A stretch of DNA of 64,000 nt from Embleya scabrispora (GTDB lineage: Bacteria > Actinomycetota > Actinomycetes > Streptomycetales > Streptomycetaceae). The DNA lies in NCBI RefSeq assembly GCF_002024165.1, contig NZ_MWQN01000002.1:62001-126000 (forward strand). Reading direction: 5' to 3'. The notes below the pieces were generated by a model. That model ran no database searches. It was given only the letters and a program-made list of their open reading frames with translations, and was not told the origin of the DNA. Shown piece by piece: positions 53,198 to 63,063 of this stretch. The translations under genes were made by a program, and so were the position numbers. Every line of letters begins with the position of its first letter. Position 1 is the first letter of the stretch.

Positions 53198-56100
53198 CGC
53201 ACGTCCCCCGTCTCGGTCCCGTCGAGCACCAGTCGTTCGGCGTCCGCCTCGGACAGCCCGTCCAGTTCGACCATCAGCAACTCCTCGATCGCCGCGGCCA
53301 GACCGGCCACGGTGGGATCGGCGAACAGGGTCCGGATCGGCACCGCGAGTTCGATCGCCGCGCCGATTCGGGCCACCGCCCGGGTGGCCAGCAACGAGTG
53401 GCCGCCCAGGGCGAAGAAGTCGTCCAGCGCGCCGACCCGGGACACCCCGAGCACCTCGCCGAACGTCTGCGCGACCAGCTCCTCGGCGCTGCCGCGCGGC
53501 GCCACGAAGACGGCCTCGGGCGTACCGGGTTGCTCGGGCGCGGGCAGCGCGGCCCGGTCCAGCTTGCCGTTCGCGGTCAGCGGCAGCCGGTCCAGGGTCA
53601 CGAACGCCGCGGGCACCAGATAGGCCGGCAGCGTACGGCCCAGCGCGGCCCGCAACTCGGCCGCGTCGGGCACGGGCATCGACCCGCCCGCCTCCGGCAC
53701 CACGTAGGCGACCAAACGTCGATCGCCCCGCTCGTCCCGGACTTCCACCACCGCCTGGCCGATGTCGGGCCGCGCCGCCAGGGCCGCCTCGATCTCGCCG
53801 AGTTCGATCCGGTAGCCGCGCAGCTTGACCTGGTGGTCGTCGCGACCCAGAAACTCCAGGGTCCCGTCCGGTCGTTGCCGGGCCCGATCGCCGGTGCGGT
53901 AGAGCCGGGCGCCGGGCGGCCCGTAGGGGTCGGGCACGAAGTGGCGCGCGGTCAGGGCAGGGCGGCCGAGGTAGCCGCGCGCCAACCCGGCACCGCCGAT
54001 GCACAGTTCACCGGCGACCCCGATCGGTACCGGTTCCAGGTGTCGATCCAGCACGTGCACGCGGGTGTCCGCGAGCGGGCGGCCGATCGGCGGCCGGGAA
54101 CCGTCCCAGGTCCCGGCTGCGCCCCCGGCCAGGTCCGCCGCGGTGGCGATCACCGTGGCCTCGGTCGGACCGTACGTGTTGACCACCTCGACCCGCTCAC
54201 CGAACACCTCGTGCCATCGCCGCATCGAGGCGGCGTCGGCCTGATCGCCGCCCAGGATCAGCAGCCGCAGAGCCTGCGGCCAGGCCAACCCCGGGGTTTG
54301 GGCCACGAGTTCGTGCCAATACGACGTCGGCAGGTCGAGCACGGTCAGCGTGCGCCCGGCCGCGGTGCCGAAGAAGTCCGGCAGCAGTCCGTCGGCGGGG
54401 GCGAGCACGAGCGTGGCGCCGCCGAGCAGGCTCGGATACAGCTCCTCGACGTGCGTATCGAAGCCGAACGAGGCGAACTGCAACACCCGGTCGCCCGGCC
54501 CGCTCCGATACCGCCCGCGCATCCAGGCCACCCGACCGGCCAGCGCCTCCCGGGTGATCGGGGTGCCCTTGGGCCGGCCGGTGGAGCCGGAGGTGTAGAT
54601 GATGTAGGCCAGATGGTCGGGACCGGCGATCCGGGCGGGCGGCTCCGCTTCGGTATCGCCGCTCGGGGCCGCGTCGACCCCGTCGAGGAGCACCACCGGC
54701 ACCTCGCCGCCCGCGAACCGGTCGGCGAATCGCGCACGGCACAGCACCCGTTCCGCCCCGCCGTCGGCCAGCATCCACTCGATCCGTTCGGCCGGCAACG
54801 TCGGATCGATCGGCAGATACGCGCCGCCCGCCTTGAGCACGGCCAGCAGTGCGACGACCGTCTCGATCGAGCGTTCGGCGCATACCGCGACCACCGTGTC
54901 CGGTCCGGTGCCGGCCCGGCGCAACACCCGGGCCAGCCGGTTCGCGCGGACGTCGAGGTCGGCGTAGTCGACCCGGGTGTCGCCCGACTCGACGGCGATC
55001 GCATGCGGGGTGCGCAGCGCCTGAACCTCGAAGGCCACGACCGGATCCGGGCATTCGCCGCCGGTCGGTCCCACCGCGCCCGCCAGCACCCGGACGCGTT
55101 CCGCCGCCGACAGCAGCGGCAGCCGGGACAGCGGCGCGTCCGGATGCGCGACCGCGCCCGCGAGCAGGGTCTCGAAGCAGCGGGCCAGTCGGGCGATGCT
55201 CTCGGGGGCGAAGCGGTCGGTGTTGTAGACGAACTCGGTGACCAGCTCGTCCCCTTCCGGCCAGACCTCGAGGGCCAGATCGAACTTCGCCTGGCGGAAC
55301 CCCGATTCGAAACCCTCGGCGACGACGCCGGCCAGGCGCAGTCCGGCCCCGGCCGGTGGGCGCAGGGTCAGCATGGTCTGGAACACCGGTGGGCTGTCCG
55401 GATCCCGGTCCACATCGAGTGCGCCGAGCAGCCGCTCGAACGGTACGTCCTGATGCTCGTACGCCTGGAGGGCCACCGCGCGGGTGCGGGCCAGGAAGTC
55501 GCGGAACGACGGGTCGCCGGCCGTACTGCCGCGCAGGACCAACGTGTTGAGGAAGTAGCCGACCAGCGGCTCGTAGTCCTCCTCGTCCCGACCCGCCAGC
55601 GGCGAGCCGACGCAGACGTCCTCCTGGTCGCAGTAGCGCGCGAGCAGGGTCTGGTATCCGGCGAGCAGGGTCATGTAGAGGGTGACCCGCTCGTGCCGGG
55701 CGAGTTGTTCGATTCCGGTGCGCAGCGAGGCCGGCAGGTGGTGGGTGACCGTACCGCCGTGTCCGGACTCGGTGTCGGCGCCGCTGCCCCGCGGTCGATC
55801 GACCGGCAGATCCAGGGTCGGCGCGCCGGCGAGTTGTCGGGTCCAGTAGGTCAGTCGCTCCTCGAAGCCGGGCTCATCGAGGAGTTCGTGTTGGCGCTGT
55901 ACATAGTCGCCGTAGCCCAGCGGCAGCGGGGTCAGCGGCGAAGGGCGGCCCTCGGTGAACGCCGCGTAGAGCGCCGCCATTTCCTCGTCGATCACGTTCA
56001 TCGACCAGCCGTCGGCGACGATGTGGTGCAGGGCCAGGCACAACACGTGGTCCCGGCCGGCGGAGTCCAGGTGCAGCAGGCTCGCCGTGAACAGCGGGCC

Positions 56101-56517
56101 CCGGGCCAGGTCGAACGCACGGTTGGTGCGTTCGGCGACCAGGTCGCGCGCGAGTCGTTCGCGATCGGCCGGGGCGCCGTCCACCTGCACCCGCTCCAGG
56201 ACGAATGTTCCGGGCGTGCCGATCACCTGGACCGGTACGCCGTCCTCGTCGGGGAAGGTCGCGCGCAGACTGTCGTGCCGGTCGACCAGCTCGGACAGGG
56301 CGCGGTCGAGGGCGGCGGCGTCGAGCGGGCCGCGCAGGCGGTGGACCTGGAACATGTTGAATGCCGCGTCGCCGGGATTGATCCGGTCGAGCAGCCACAG
56401 CCGTTCCTGGCCGGCGGACAGCGGGATGCGCCGCGAGGGGCGGGACGCGGACGGGTCGGCGGGCCGGTCCTGCGGCGACAACGGGTGCGGGTCGTGGCTT
56501 CGGGTGGGGTTGTTCAT
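53194..56517 (-). CDS. NRPS module C-A-T
   Basis: 1107 aa. C domain about 25-450 with HHIVADGWS; A domain about 470-980 with YIIYTSGSTGRPKG, FGFDTHVEELYPSLLGG, NTYGPTEATV and the late GKLDRAALP; carrier serine S1041 (LGGHSLLAT). Specificity residues by eye: DTEDIGTVIK. Two acidic pocket residues (E, D) fit a basic amino acid such as lysine, beta-lysine or ornithine; this is inference. It overlaps both neighbouring synthetases by ATGA. Confidence 0.9.
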   Translation of the reverse strand: MNNPTRSHDPHPLSPQDRPADPSASRPSRRIPLSAGQERLWLLDRINPGDAAFNMFQVHRLRGPLDAAALDRALSELVDRHDSLRATFPDEDGVPVQVIGTPGTFVLERVQVDGAPADRERLARDLVAERTNRAFDLARGPLFTASLLHLDSAGRDHVLCLALHHIVADGWSMNVIDEEMAALYAAFTEGRPSPLTPLPLGYGDYVQRQHELLDEPGFEERLTYWTRQLAGAPTLDLPVDRPRGSGADTESGHGGTVTHHLPASLRTGIEQLARHERVTLYMTLLAGYQTLLARYCDQEDVCVGSPLAGRDEEDYEPLVGYFLNTLVLRGSTAGDPSFRDFLARTRAVALQAYEHQDVPFERLLGALDVDRDPDSPPVFQTMLTLRPPAGAGLRLAGVVAEGFESGFRQAKFDLALEVWPEGDELVTEFVYNTDRFAPESIARLARCFETLLAGAVAHPDAPLSRLPLLSAAERVRVLAGAVGPTGGECPDPVVAFEVQALRTPHAIAVESGDTRVDYADLDVRANRLARVLRRAGTGPDTVVAVCAERSIETVVALLAVLKAGGAYLPIDPTLPAERIEWMLADGGAERVLCRARFADRFAGGEVPVVLLDGVDAAPSGDTEAEPPARIAGPDHLAYIIYTSGSTGRPKGTPITREALAGRVAWMRGRYRSGPGDRVLQFASFGFDTHVEELYPSLLGGATLVLAPADGLLPDFFGTAAGRTLTVLDLPTSYWHELVAQTPGLAWPQALRLLILGGDQADAASMRRWHEVFGERVEVVNTYGPTEATVIATAADLAGGAAGTWDGSRPPIGRPLADTRVHVLDRHLEPVPIGVAGELCIGGAGLARGYLGRPALTARHFVPDPYGPPGARLYRTGDRARQRPDGTLEFLGRDDHQVKLRGYRIELGEIEAALAARPDIGQAVVEVRDERGDRRLVAYVVPEAGGSMPVPDAAELRAALGRTLPAYLVPAAFVTLDRLPLTANGKLDRAALPAPEQPGTPEAVFVAPRGSAEELVAQTFGEVLGVSRVGALDDFFALGGHSLLATRAVARIGAAIELAVPIRTLFADPTVAGLAAAIEELLMVELDGLSEADAERLVLDGTETGDVR

Positions 56518-59500
56518 GGCCGCCGCTCGCTTCGCATCGCGGATACCGCGCTGGTGAGTCCGGAAATGGTCGGGGTTTCGAAGAACACGTGCAGCGGTAC
56601 GTCGACGCCGAGGCGTTTGCGGATGCGCGCGCCGATCCGGGTGACGGTGAGCGAGTGGCCGCCCAGGTCGAACAGGTCCTCGTCCGGACGGATGTCGTCC
56701 AAGCCGAGCACTTCGCGCCAGATCGCGGTGATCTCGGCGGCGGGTCCGGTGTCGGCGGGGGTGTCCGCCTCGTCGGCCGGGTCCGGTTCGACCGCCCGCA
56801 GGCGCGGCGGCGCGGGCAGCGCGGCCCGGTCCAGCTTGCCGTTGGGGGTCAGCGGCAGGCGCTCCAGCGGCACGTAGACGCCGGGCACCAGGGCCCGAGG
56901 CAGCGTCGCGGCCAGATGCACGCGCAGTTCGGCCGCGCTCGGCGTGGCGGCGCCGCGCGGGATCAGGTAGGCGACCAGGAGCGGCCCGTCGGCACCATCC
57001 TCGCGCACCGTCACGGCAGCCGCCGCGATGCCCGTGTGGGCAAGCAAAGCATTCTCGATCTCGCCGAGTTCGACCCGATGGCCGAGGATCTTGACCTGGT
57101 GGTCGTCCCGGCCCAGGAACTCGATCCGGCCGTCGTCGCGATACCGGGCCAGGTCGCCGGTGCGGTAGAGGCGGGCGCCCGGCGGGCCGTACGGGTCGGG
57201 CCCGAAGCGGTCGGCGGTGACCGCGGGCAACCGGCGGTAGCCTCGGGCCAGTCCGTCGCCGCCGATGTACAGGTCGCCGGCGACGCCGACCGGGACGGGG
57301 GCCAGGTGCCGGTCCAGGACGTACATCCGGGTGTTGGCGATCGGGCGGCCGATGGTCACCTCGTCGTCGTCCGGGCCGATCTCAGCGGTGCTGGACCACA
57401 CCGTGGTCTCGGTCGGCCCGTACGCGTTCACCAGGCGGCGGGCCCGGCGGCGCAACTCCCGCGCGAGCGGCACCGGCAGCGGTTCGCCGCCGGTGACGGC
57501 GAACACCGCCGGCTCCTCGAAGCCCGCGTCGAGCAGCATGCGCCAGCCGGACGGGGTGGCCTGGACATGGGTCACCCCTCGATCCCGGATCAACCGGAGC
57601 AGCGCCCGGCCGTCCCGGGTCTCCCCGTCCTCGGCGAGCACGAGCCGCCCGCCGGTGATCAGCGGCACGTACAGCTCGACCGCCGAGATGTCGAAGGACG
57701 CCGAGGTCAACCCGAGCCACACCGAGTCGGCGGCGCAGGCCAGGACGTCCCGCATCGAGGCGAGGAGGTTGCTCAGCGCGCGGTGTTCGATCTCCACGCC
57801 CTTCGGGCGCCCGGTGGAGCCGGACGTGGCCAGCACGTAGGCGAGTTCGTCGGGTGTCGGCGGGGATGCGGCGATCGGGTCGGCACCGGCCGGGTCGATC
57901 TCCGCCGTCCCGGCGAGGTCGCCGGCCCCGTCGATGCCGTCGCCGCCGTCGTTGCCGTCGATCCCGTCGATCAGCAGCGCCTGGTCGGCGCGTCCGGGGA
58001 AGCGACCGAGCAGATCGTGTTCGGTCAACAGGGCGTCGGCGGCGCAGTCTTCGAGCACCATCGCCAGTCGGGCCGACGGGTATTCCGGGTCCAGCGGCAG
58101 ATACGCGGCGCCCGCCCGCAGCACCCCGAGGAGCGCGGTGGGCAGCGCGGCCGTGCGGCGCACGCAGACCGCGACCAGGTCGCCTCGACCGATCCCGGCG
58201 CCCCGCAACCGCCGGGCCACCGCGTCGACGGCCGCGTCGAGTCGGGCATAGGTGATCCGGGTCGAGCCGCACTCCACCGCGACCGACTCGGGGGTACGGG
58301 CGGCCTGAGCCGCGAACTGCCCCGACAGCGTCGCGTGTTCGGTTTGTCGGGCGGTGTCGTTCCAGTCCCGCACCATACGTTCGCGCTCGTCGGCGCTCTG
58401 CAGGGCGAGGCGGGACAGCGGGGTGTCCGGGTCCGCGACGATCGCCCGCAGCAGGGTCCGGTAGTGGCCCGCGATCACCGTCGCGGCGCCCTCGTCGAGG
58501 GCGTCGGTGGCGTAGTGCAGGTGCAGCGCGAGTCGGTTCGGGTCGTCCAGGCACTGCATGTGCAGGTCGCCGCGTGCGGCGTGGTTGAACACGGTCCAGT
58601 CGATCGACACGGGCAGGCCCGCGAAGTCGGGCACCGAGGTACGGCGGCGATAGCTCATGGACACGGGTGCCAGCGCCAGGCGCGGGGTCAGGCCGGGAAC
58701 GACCCGGCCCAGCGGCACGTCGCGGACCGGGTACAGATCGCGCAGATCCGCCCGCAGCGCCTGGACGAAGGCACGGAACGTCAGGTCGGCCGACGGCGTG
58801 GTGTGGACGGGGAGTTCGTTGACGTAGGGACCCACCCGGTCGCGGCTGTGCGCGGTGCGGGTGCCCAGGTCGATGGCGACCGTGGCCCGTTCGTTGCCGT
58901 AGCGCCACAGCTGGGTGTGCAGTGCGCCCAGGAGCAGCGCGAAGGTACTCACGCCGAGGAGTTCGGCGGTGGCGGCGACGGCCACGCGCAGTTCGTCGTC
59001 GACGGGGATCGGGACGGATCCGCCGGTGCCGCCGTCGAGCGCGCCGCGGCGGCGTCCGGGCAGGGTGACGGCGGGTGGTACACGTTCCTCGCCGGCGAAG
59101 CGGATCTCGGCGAGGCCGACCCGGCGCTCGGCCTGGGCCGCCTCGCGGGCGATCCGCTCGGCGTCCTCCGACTCCTCCAGGTCCGGCAGATCCGGCTCGA
59201 CGCCGGTGCCGAACGCGGCGTAGTGCGCGGCCAGATCGCGGACGAGGATGTCCTTGGAGCCGCCGTCGAAGGCGAGGTGGTGGGCGACCACGAGCAGGGT
59301 CCGGTGCCCGGGGCCCGCGTCGACCAGGGTGAAGCGCACCAGCGGCCCGGCCTGCGGGTCGAACGGGCGCAGTGTCTCGCGACGCAGCGACTCGGCTGCC
59401 AGGTCCGCGCGTCGCTCGTCGGGCGTCTCGGTCAGGTCCTCGATCACCAGGTGCGGAACGGTGTCGGCGGGGACCAGCCACGGCTCCCCGTCGAGTTCGC

Positions 59501-59723
59501 GCAGCGCGCTGCCCAGGACCGGGTGTCGCACCACGACCGCGGCACAGGCGTGCGCGAGCGCGGTCCGGTCGAGGTCGCCGGTGAACCGGATGCTCAGCGG
59601 CATGTGGTGCGCGGTGCCCGTGGGTACCGCGAGTTCGGTGAACCGGATGCCGTGTTGCGCCGGGGACACCGGGGCTCGGCACGGGGATTCCGGCGGCAGG
59701 GGTACCGGTCGGGTGGTGCGCAT
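56514..59723 (-). CDS. NRPS module C-A-T
   Basis: 1069 aa. C domain about 15-430 with HHLAFDGGS; A domain about 440-955 with a variant core AYVLATSGSTGRPKG, SFDISAVELYVPLITGG and NAYGPTETTVWSS; carrier serine S1024 (LGGHSLTV). Specificity residues by eye: DIVQVGAVWK, nearest to glycine codes (DILQLGLVWK type) but different at three positions, so the substrate is uncertain. Its condensation domain directly follows another one at the end of the previous protein. The start overlaps the previous stop by one base (TGATG). Confidence 0.9.
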   Translation of the reverse strand: MRTTRPVPLPPESPCRAPVSPAQHGIRFTELAVPTGTAHHMPLSIRFTGDLDRTALAHACAAVVVRHPVLGSALRELDGEPWLVPADTVPHLVIEDLTETPDERRADLAAESLRRETLRPFDPQAGPLVRFTLVDAGPGHRTLLVVAHHLAFDGGSKDILVRDLAAHYAAFGTGVEPDLPDLEESEDAERIAREAAQAERRVGLAEIRFAGEERVPPAVTLPGRRRGALDGGTGGSVPIPVDDELRVAVAATAELLGVSTFALLLGALHTQLWRYGNERATVAIDLGTRTAHSRDRVGPYVNELPVHTTPSADLTFRAFVQALRADLRDLYPVRDVPLGRVVPGLTPRLALAPVSMSYRRRTSVPDFAGLPVSIDWTVFNHAARGDLHMQCLDDPNRLALHLHYATDALDEGAATVIAGHYRTLLRAIVADPDTPLSRLALQSADERERMVRDWNDTARQTEHATLSGQFAAQAARTPESVAVECGSTRITYARLDAAVDAVARRLRGAGIGRGDLVAVCVRRTAALPTALLGVLRAGAAYLPLDPEYPSARLAMVLEDCAADALLTEHDLLGRFPGRADQALLIDGIDGNDGGDGIDGAGDLAGTAEIDPAGADPIAASPPTPDELAYVLATSGSTGRPKGVEIEHRALSNLLASMRDVLACAADSVWLGLTSASFDISAVELYVPLITGGRLVLAEDGETRDGRALLRLIRDRGVTHVQATPSGWRMLLDAGFEEPAVFAVTGGEPLPVPLARELRRRARRLVNAYGPTETTVWSSTAEIGPDDDEVTIGRPIANTRMYVLDRHLAPVPVGVAGDLYIGGDGLARGYRRLPAVTADRFGPDPYGPPGARLYRTGDLARYRDDGRIEFLGRDDHQVKILGHRVELGEIENALLAHTGIAAAAVTVREDGADGPLLVAYLIPRGAATPSAAELRVHLAATLPRALVPGVYVPLERLPLTPNGKLDRAALPAPPRLRAVEPDPADEADTPADTGPAAEITAIWREVLGLDDIRPDEDLFDLGGHSLTVTRIGARIRKRLGVDVPLHVFFETPTISGLTSAVSAMRSERRP

Positions 59724-62700
59724 CAGCGGCCCTTCTGGGAGGCGGTGGGTGCGTGCACCAGCGCGGCGGTGTCCCCGAACACCGGCGCCTGGGGGTGGTC
59801 GAGCGCGAACTCGCAGGCGTCTACGAAGGCCTGGGCCAGGTCCTCGACGACGGGCCGGGCGAACGCGCGGTCGTTGTAGAGCAGCCAGCCGGCGATGCTG
59901 CCGTCGGGCTGTTCGGTCAGGGCCAGTTCGGGCACGCCCAGGTCCGGGCGGCCGTCCGGCGTGGGCCATTCGGCGTCCAACTGACGGGGCAGCTCGAAGG
60001 GTTCGGAGAGCAGGCCCAGGAAGTGCGCCTGGTTGCTCCAACTCTCGTAGCGCACCCAGGCCGCGTCCGGAAAGCGCGGGTAGAACTCGGCGAACGGGTA
60101 GCACTGGTGCTCGGTCGCGGCCAGCGCGGCGGTGCGGACCCGGTCGAGCAGGCCGTCGTACGACGGGTCGCCGTCCAGGTCGACCCGGATCAGCAGGGAT
60201 TGCACGAGGCAGCCGATCAGGTTCTCGCTGCCGGGTCGGGTCCGGCCGGGTACGGGCGACATCACCACGATGTCCCGGATACCGGACGCCCGCGCCAGCA
60301 CGCCCGTCCAGCACGCGGTGGCCACCATGAACGGTGTGGCGCCCCGTTCGCGGGCGACCGTGCGCAACCGCTCGACCAGGTCGGCGGCAAGCCCGAAACG
60401 CACCGAACCGCTGTGCAGCAGGCCGGTGACCGCGCGCCCGGGGAACGGGTCGAGCGCGGCGGGCGCCCCGGCCAGGGCCGCTTCCCAGAACGGACGGGTG
60501 CGCGGCCATTGCGCGCGGGCCCAGCTCAGGTGTTCCGAGCAGGTCGGCATGGGCGGTGGCAGCGGAGCGGGCCGACCGGTGTGCAAGGCCGAGTACACGA
60601 GCGCGAGTTCGCGCAGGAGTACGCCCATCGACCAGCCGTCGAACACCATGTGGTGCACCGCGAGGATCAGCACGTGGTCCTCGGGGTCGAGTTCGATCAG
60701 CAGGGCGCGCACGAGGGGTCCTTGTGCGAGGTCCCAGTGGTGCTCGCGTTCGGCGCCCGCGTGCTCGCGGGCGAACCGTTCGCGGTCGGCGTGCGTGGCG
60801 CCTTCGGCGCGGACGCGCCGCACCTCGGGTGGCAGTTCGGCGAGTACGAGGGCGTCGGCGGTGCCGTCGGCGTAGTGGAAGACGGTGCGCAGCGCCTCGT
60901 GTCGGCGCACCACCTCGCCCAGGGCCGCCTCCAGGGTGTCCGGGTCGAGGGTGTCGGTGATCCGGATGCCCACGCTGACCGGGCCGACGTCGCGCGGCTG
61001 GTCGGTGGCGTACATCCAGACGAAGAAGTTCTCCTGCTGGGAGCTGAGCGGCATGCGCGCCACCGGCTCCCCGGCCGACTCGGCGCTCGCGGACCCCGGT
61101 GGCGGACACATCGGCTCCACCGGCGTGCCCATGGCTTTCGCGTCCGTCCGGTCGGGTTCGGGGCGTGCCCGCGCGGTGTCGATCCAGGTCGCCTGGGCGG
61201 CCAGTTCGGGTCGGTCGAAGGCGAGCGATACCGGCACGTCGAGGGCGAACAGACGGGTCGCGGCGGCGGCCAGCCGGGTCGCCTTGAACGAATCCCCGCC
61301 CAGGGCGAAGAAGTCGTCGTCGGGGCCGGCGGCGGGCGTGCCCAGCACCTCCTGCCACAGGCCGCCGACGGCGGATTCCGTCGCGGTCCGCGGCACACTC
61401 GGCCGCGCGGCGTCGTCCCCGGCCATCCGGGCTCGTAGCTCCGCCTTGACCACCTTGCCCGCCGGGTTGCGGGGCAGGGTGTCCAGGCACAGGAATCGGG
61501 TCGGGATCTCGTGTCGGGCCAGGCGTTCGCGCAGGAACGCCCGAAGGTCGTCGGCCGAGACCTCGTCCCGCAGGACCAGCGCGGCGGCGACCATCGTGCC
61601 CATCACGGCGTGCGGGACGCCGAACACGGCGGCCTCGGCGACGGCCGGATGTTCGTACAGCGCTGCCTCCACAGCGAGTGTGGCGACCTTGTTCGCGCCG
61701 GACTTGATCAGGTCGCTTTCCCGGTCGATCAGGTACAGGTAGCCGTCGGCGTCGAGTCGGCCGATGTCGCCCATCCGGATCCAGCCGTCGGTGAACACCC
61801 CGGCGTCGGCGCTCGGGTCGCGGTAGTAGGCGCGCGAGGTGGTGGGCGAGTGGAGCCAGATCTCGCCGGCCTCGCCGGTCGGTACGGGTTCGCCGTCCGG
61901 GCCGACGATGCGCAGGTCGTCATGGCCGGTGCCGCGCCCGACCGAGGTCGGCCGGTCGGGATCGAAGACCATGGTGGTCTGGGCCGGGGCCGCCTCGGTG
62001 GAGGTGTAGGAGTTGACGATCACGGCGTCGGGGAAGATCTCGGTCAGGGCCAGTGCGGTGGCCGGCGGCAGTGCGGCGGCGGTCGAGCCGAAGAGTTGCA
62101 CCGAGTCGAGGTCGTACCGGGTCCAGGCCCGCGAGTTGACCAGGTCGGTCGCCATCGCCGGCACGGTGAACACGGTGCCGACGCGGTGGGCGGCGATCAG
62201 CGCGCAGAACTCCTCGGCGTCGAACGTCGGGGCGCACAGCGCGGTCGGCTCGGCGGTGAGCGCGTTGAGCAACATGGTCTGTCCGGCGTTGGTGCCGATC
62301 GGGAACGCGTGCAGGAAGTGCTTCGAGTGCGCCAACTGCCTTCGTCGGGGCGATGGTTCGAAGCCGTGGGTGAGGTTGGCGTGGGTGGCGCCGACGCCCT
62401 TGGGGGTGCCGGTGGTGCCGGAGGTGTAGAGGATCTGCGCGAGGTCGTCGGGATGCGGCTCGGCGGGGGCCGAGGGTTCGGCGGGCTCCGGGGGTTCGTG
62501 CGGATCCACGGGATCCGGCGCCGGGGGCGCGGCCGGATTCGAGCGGGCCCTCGTGTCCGCGGCGGCTTCGAGGGTCGCCGAAATCGCGGTCCAGGCGCCG
62601 GTGTTCGGTGGCTCGATGTCGACGCCGTGCAGGACGCCGGCCGCCGCGCAGTGCGTGAGCATGGCCTGCACGGCGGTGGCCGGCAGGCGTTCGGGCAGCG

Positions 62701-63010
62701 GTACGGCGACCGCGCCGGCCCGCTGGACCGCGCAGTAGGCGACCGCGTAGTCGGCCCATTCGCGACCGGCGAAGATCAGCGCGACCCGATCCCCGGCGCG
62801 TACCCCCCGCTGGTGCAACTCGAAGGCCAGGGCGACGGATCGGCGCCACCAGTCGGTGAAGGTCAGTGCGGTCCCGGACCGGCCCGGGACCAGGATCGCG
62901 ACGCGATGCGGGTCGAGGTCCGCGCGGGCTGCCAACAGGCCCGGCACGGTGTATCGATCCTCGGGACGCCCCGAACCGGATAACCCGGGCCGGACGTCGG
63001 GGGCGGTCAC
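59723..63010 (-). CDS. NRPS loading protein: AMP-ligase - carrier - condensation
   Basis: 1095 aa from GTG 63010. The adenylation domain (about 15-535) is of acyl-CoA-synthetase/AMP-ligase type, not a typical amino-acid A domain: ILYTSGTTGTPKG, NSYTSTEAAP, GWIRMGDIGRLDADGYLYLIDRESDLIKSG, RNPAGKVVKAEL. Carrier serine S574 (LGGDSFKA); C domain about 650-1075 with HHMVFDGWS. It probably activates a carboxylic acid starter and starts the chain. ATG 63169 would lengthen the protein by 53 residues but has no ribosome binding site and lies close to the probable promoter. GTG 63010 overlaps the stop of an 18-codon leader and keeps the whole ligase fold. Confidence 0.82.
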   Translation of the reverse strand: MTAPDVRPGLSGSGRPEDRYTVPGLLAARADLDPHRVAILVPGRSGTALTFTDWWRRSVALAFELHQRGVRAGDRVALIFAGREWADYAVAYCAVQRAGAVAVPLPERLPATAVQAMLTHCAAAGVLHGVDIEPPNTGAWTAISATLEAAADTRARSNPAAPPAPDPVDPHEPPEPAEPSAPAEPHPDDLAQILYTSGTTGTPKGVGATHANLTHGFEPSPRRRQLAHSKHFLHAFPIGTNAGQTMLLNALTAEPTALCAPTFDAEEFCALIAAHRVGTVFTVPAMATDLVNSRAWTRYDLDSVQLFGSTAAALPPATALALTEIFPDAVIVNSYTSTEAAPAQTTMVFDPDRPTSVGRGTGHDDLRIVGPDGEPVPTGEAGEIWLHSPTTSRAYYRDPSADAGVFTDGWIRMGDIGRLDADGYLYLIDRESDLIKSGANKVATLAVEAALYEHPAVAEAAVFGVPHAVMGTMVAAALVLRDEVSADDLRAFLRERLARHEIPTRFLCLDTLPRNPAGKVVKAELRARMAGDDAARPSVPRTATESAVGGLWQEVLGTPAAGPDDDFFALGGDSFKATRLAAAATRLFALDVPVSLAFDRPELAAQATWIDTARARPEPDRTDAKAMGTPVEPMCPPPGSASAESAGEPVARMPLSSQQENFFVWMYATDQPRDVGPVSVGIRITDTLDPDTLEAALGEVVRRHEALRTVFHYADGTADALVLAELPPEVRRVRAEGATHADRERFAREHAGAEREHHWDLAQGPLVRALLIELDPEDHVLILAVHHMVFDGWSMGVLLRELALVYSALHTGRPAPLPPPMPTCSEHLSWARAQWPRTRPFWEAALAGAPAALDPFPGRAVTGLLHSGSVRFGLAADLVERLRTVARERGATPFMVATACWTGVLARASGIRDIVVMSPVPGRTRPGSENLIGCLVQSLLIRVDLDGDPSYDGLLDRVRTAALAATEHQCYPFAEFYPRFPDAAWVRYESWSNQAHFLGLLSEPFELPRQLDAEWPTPDGRPDLGVPELALTEQPDGSIAGWLLYNDRAFARPVVEDLAQAFVDACEFALDHPQAPVFGDTAALVHAPTASQKGR

Positions 63011-63063
63011 GGCGCGCCCCGCTTCGACGTCGCCGGGCACGGACGTGGTTGAGCTCTGCGCAT
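63007..63063 (-). CDS. 18-aa leader ORF coupled to the first NRPS gene
   Basis: ATG 63063 has an excellent CCGGAGAAGAACC leader (GGAGAAG seven bases upstream). The frame encodes MRRAQPRPCPATSKRGAP and stops with TGA overlapping the GTG start of the NRPS (GTGA). It may serve translational coupling, or be the residue of a longer N-terminus. Whether it is translated is unknown. Confidence 0.4.
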   Translation of the reverse strand: MRRAQPRPCPATSKRGAP

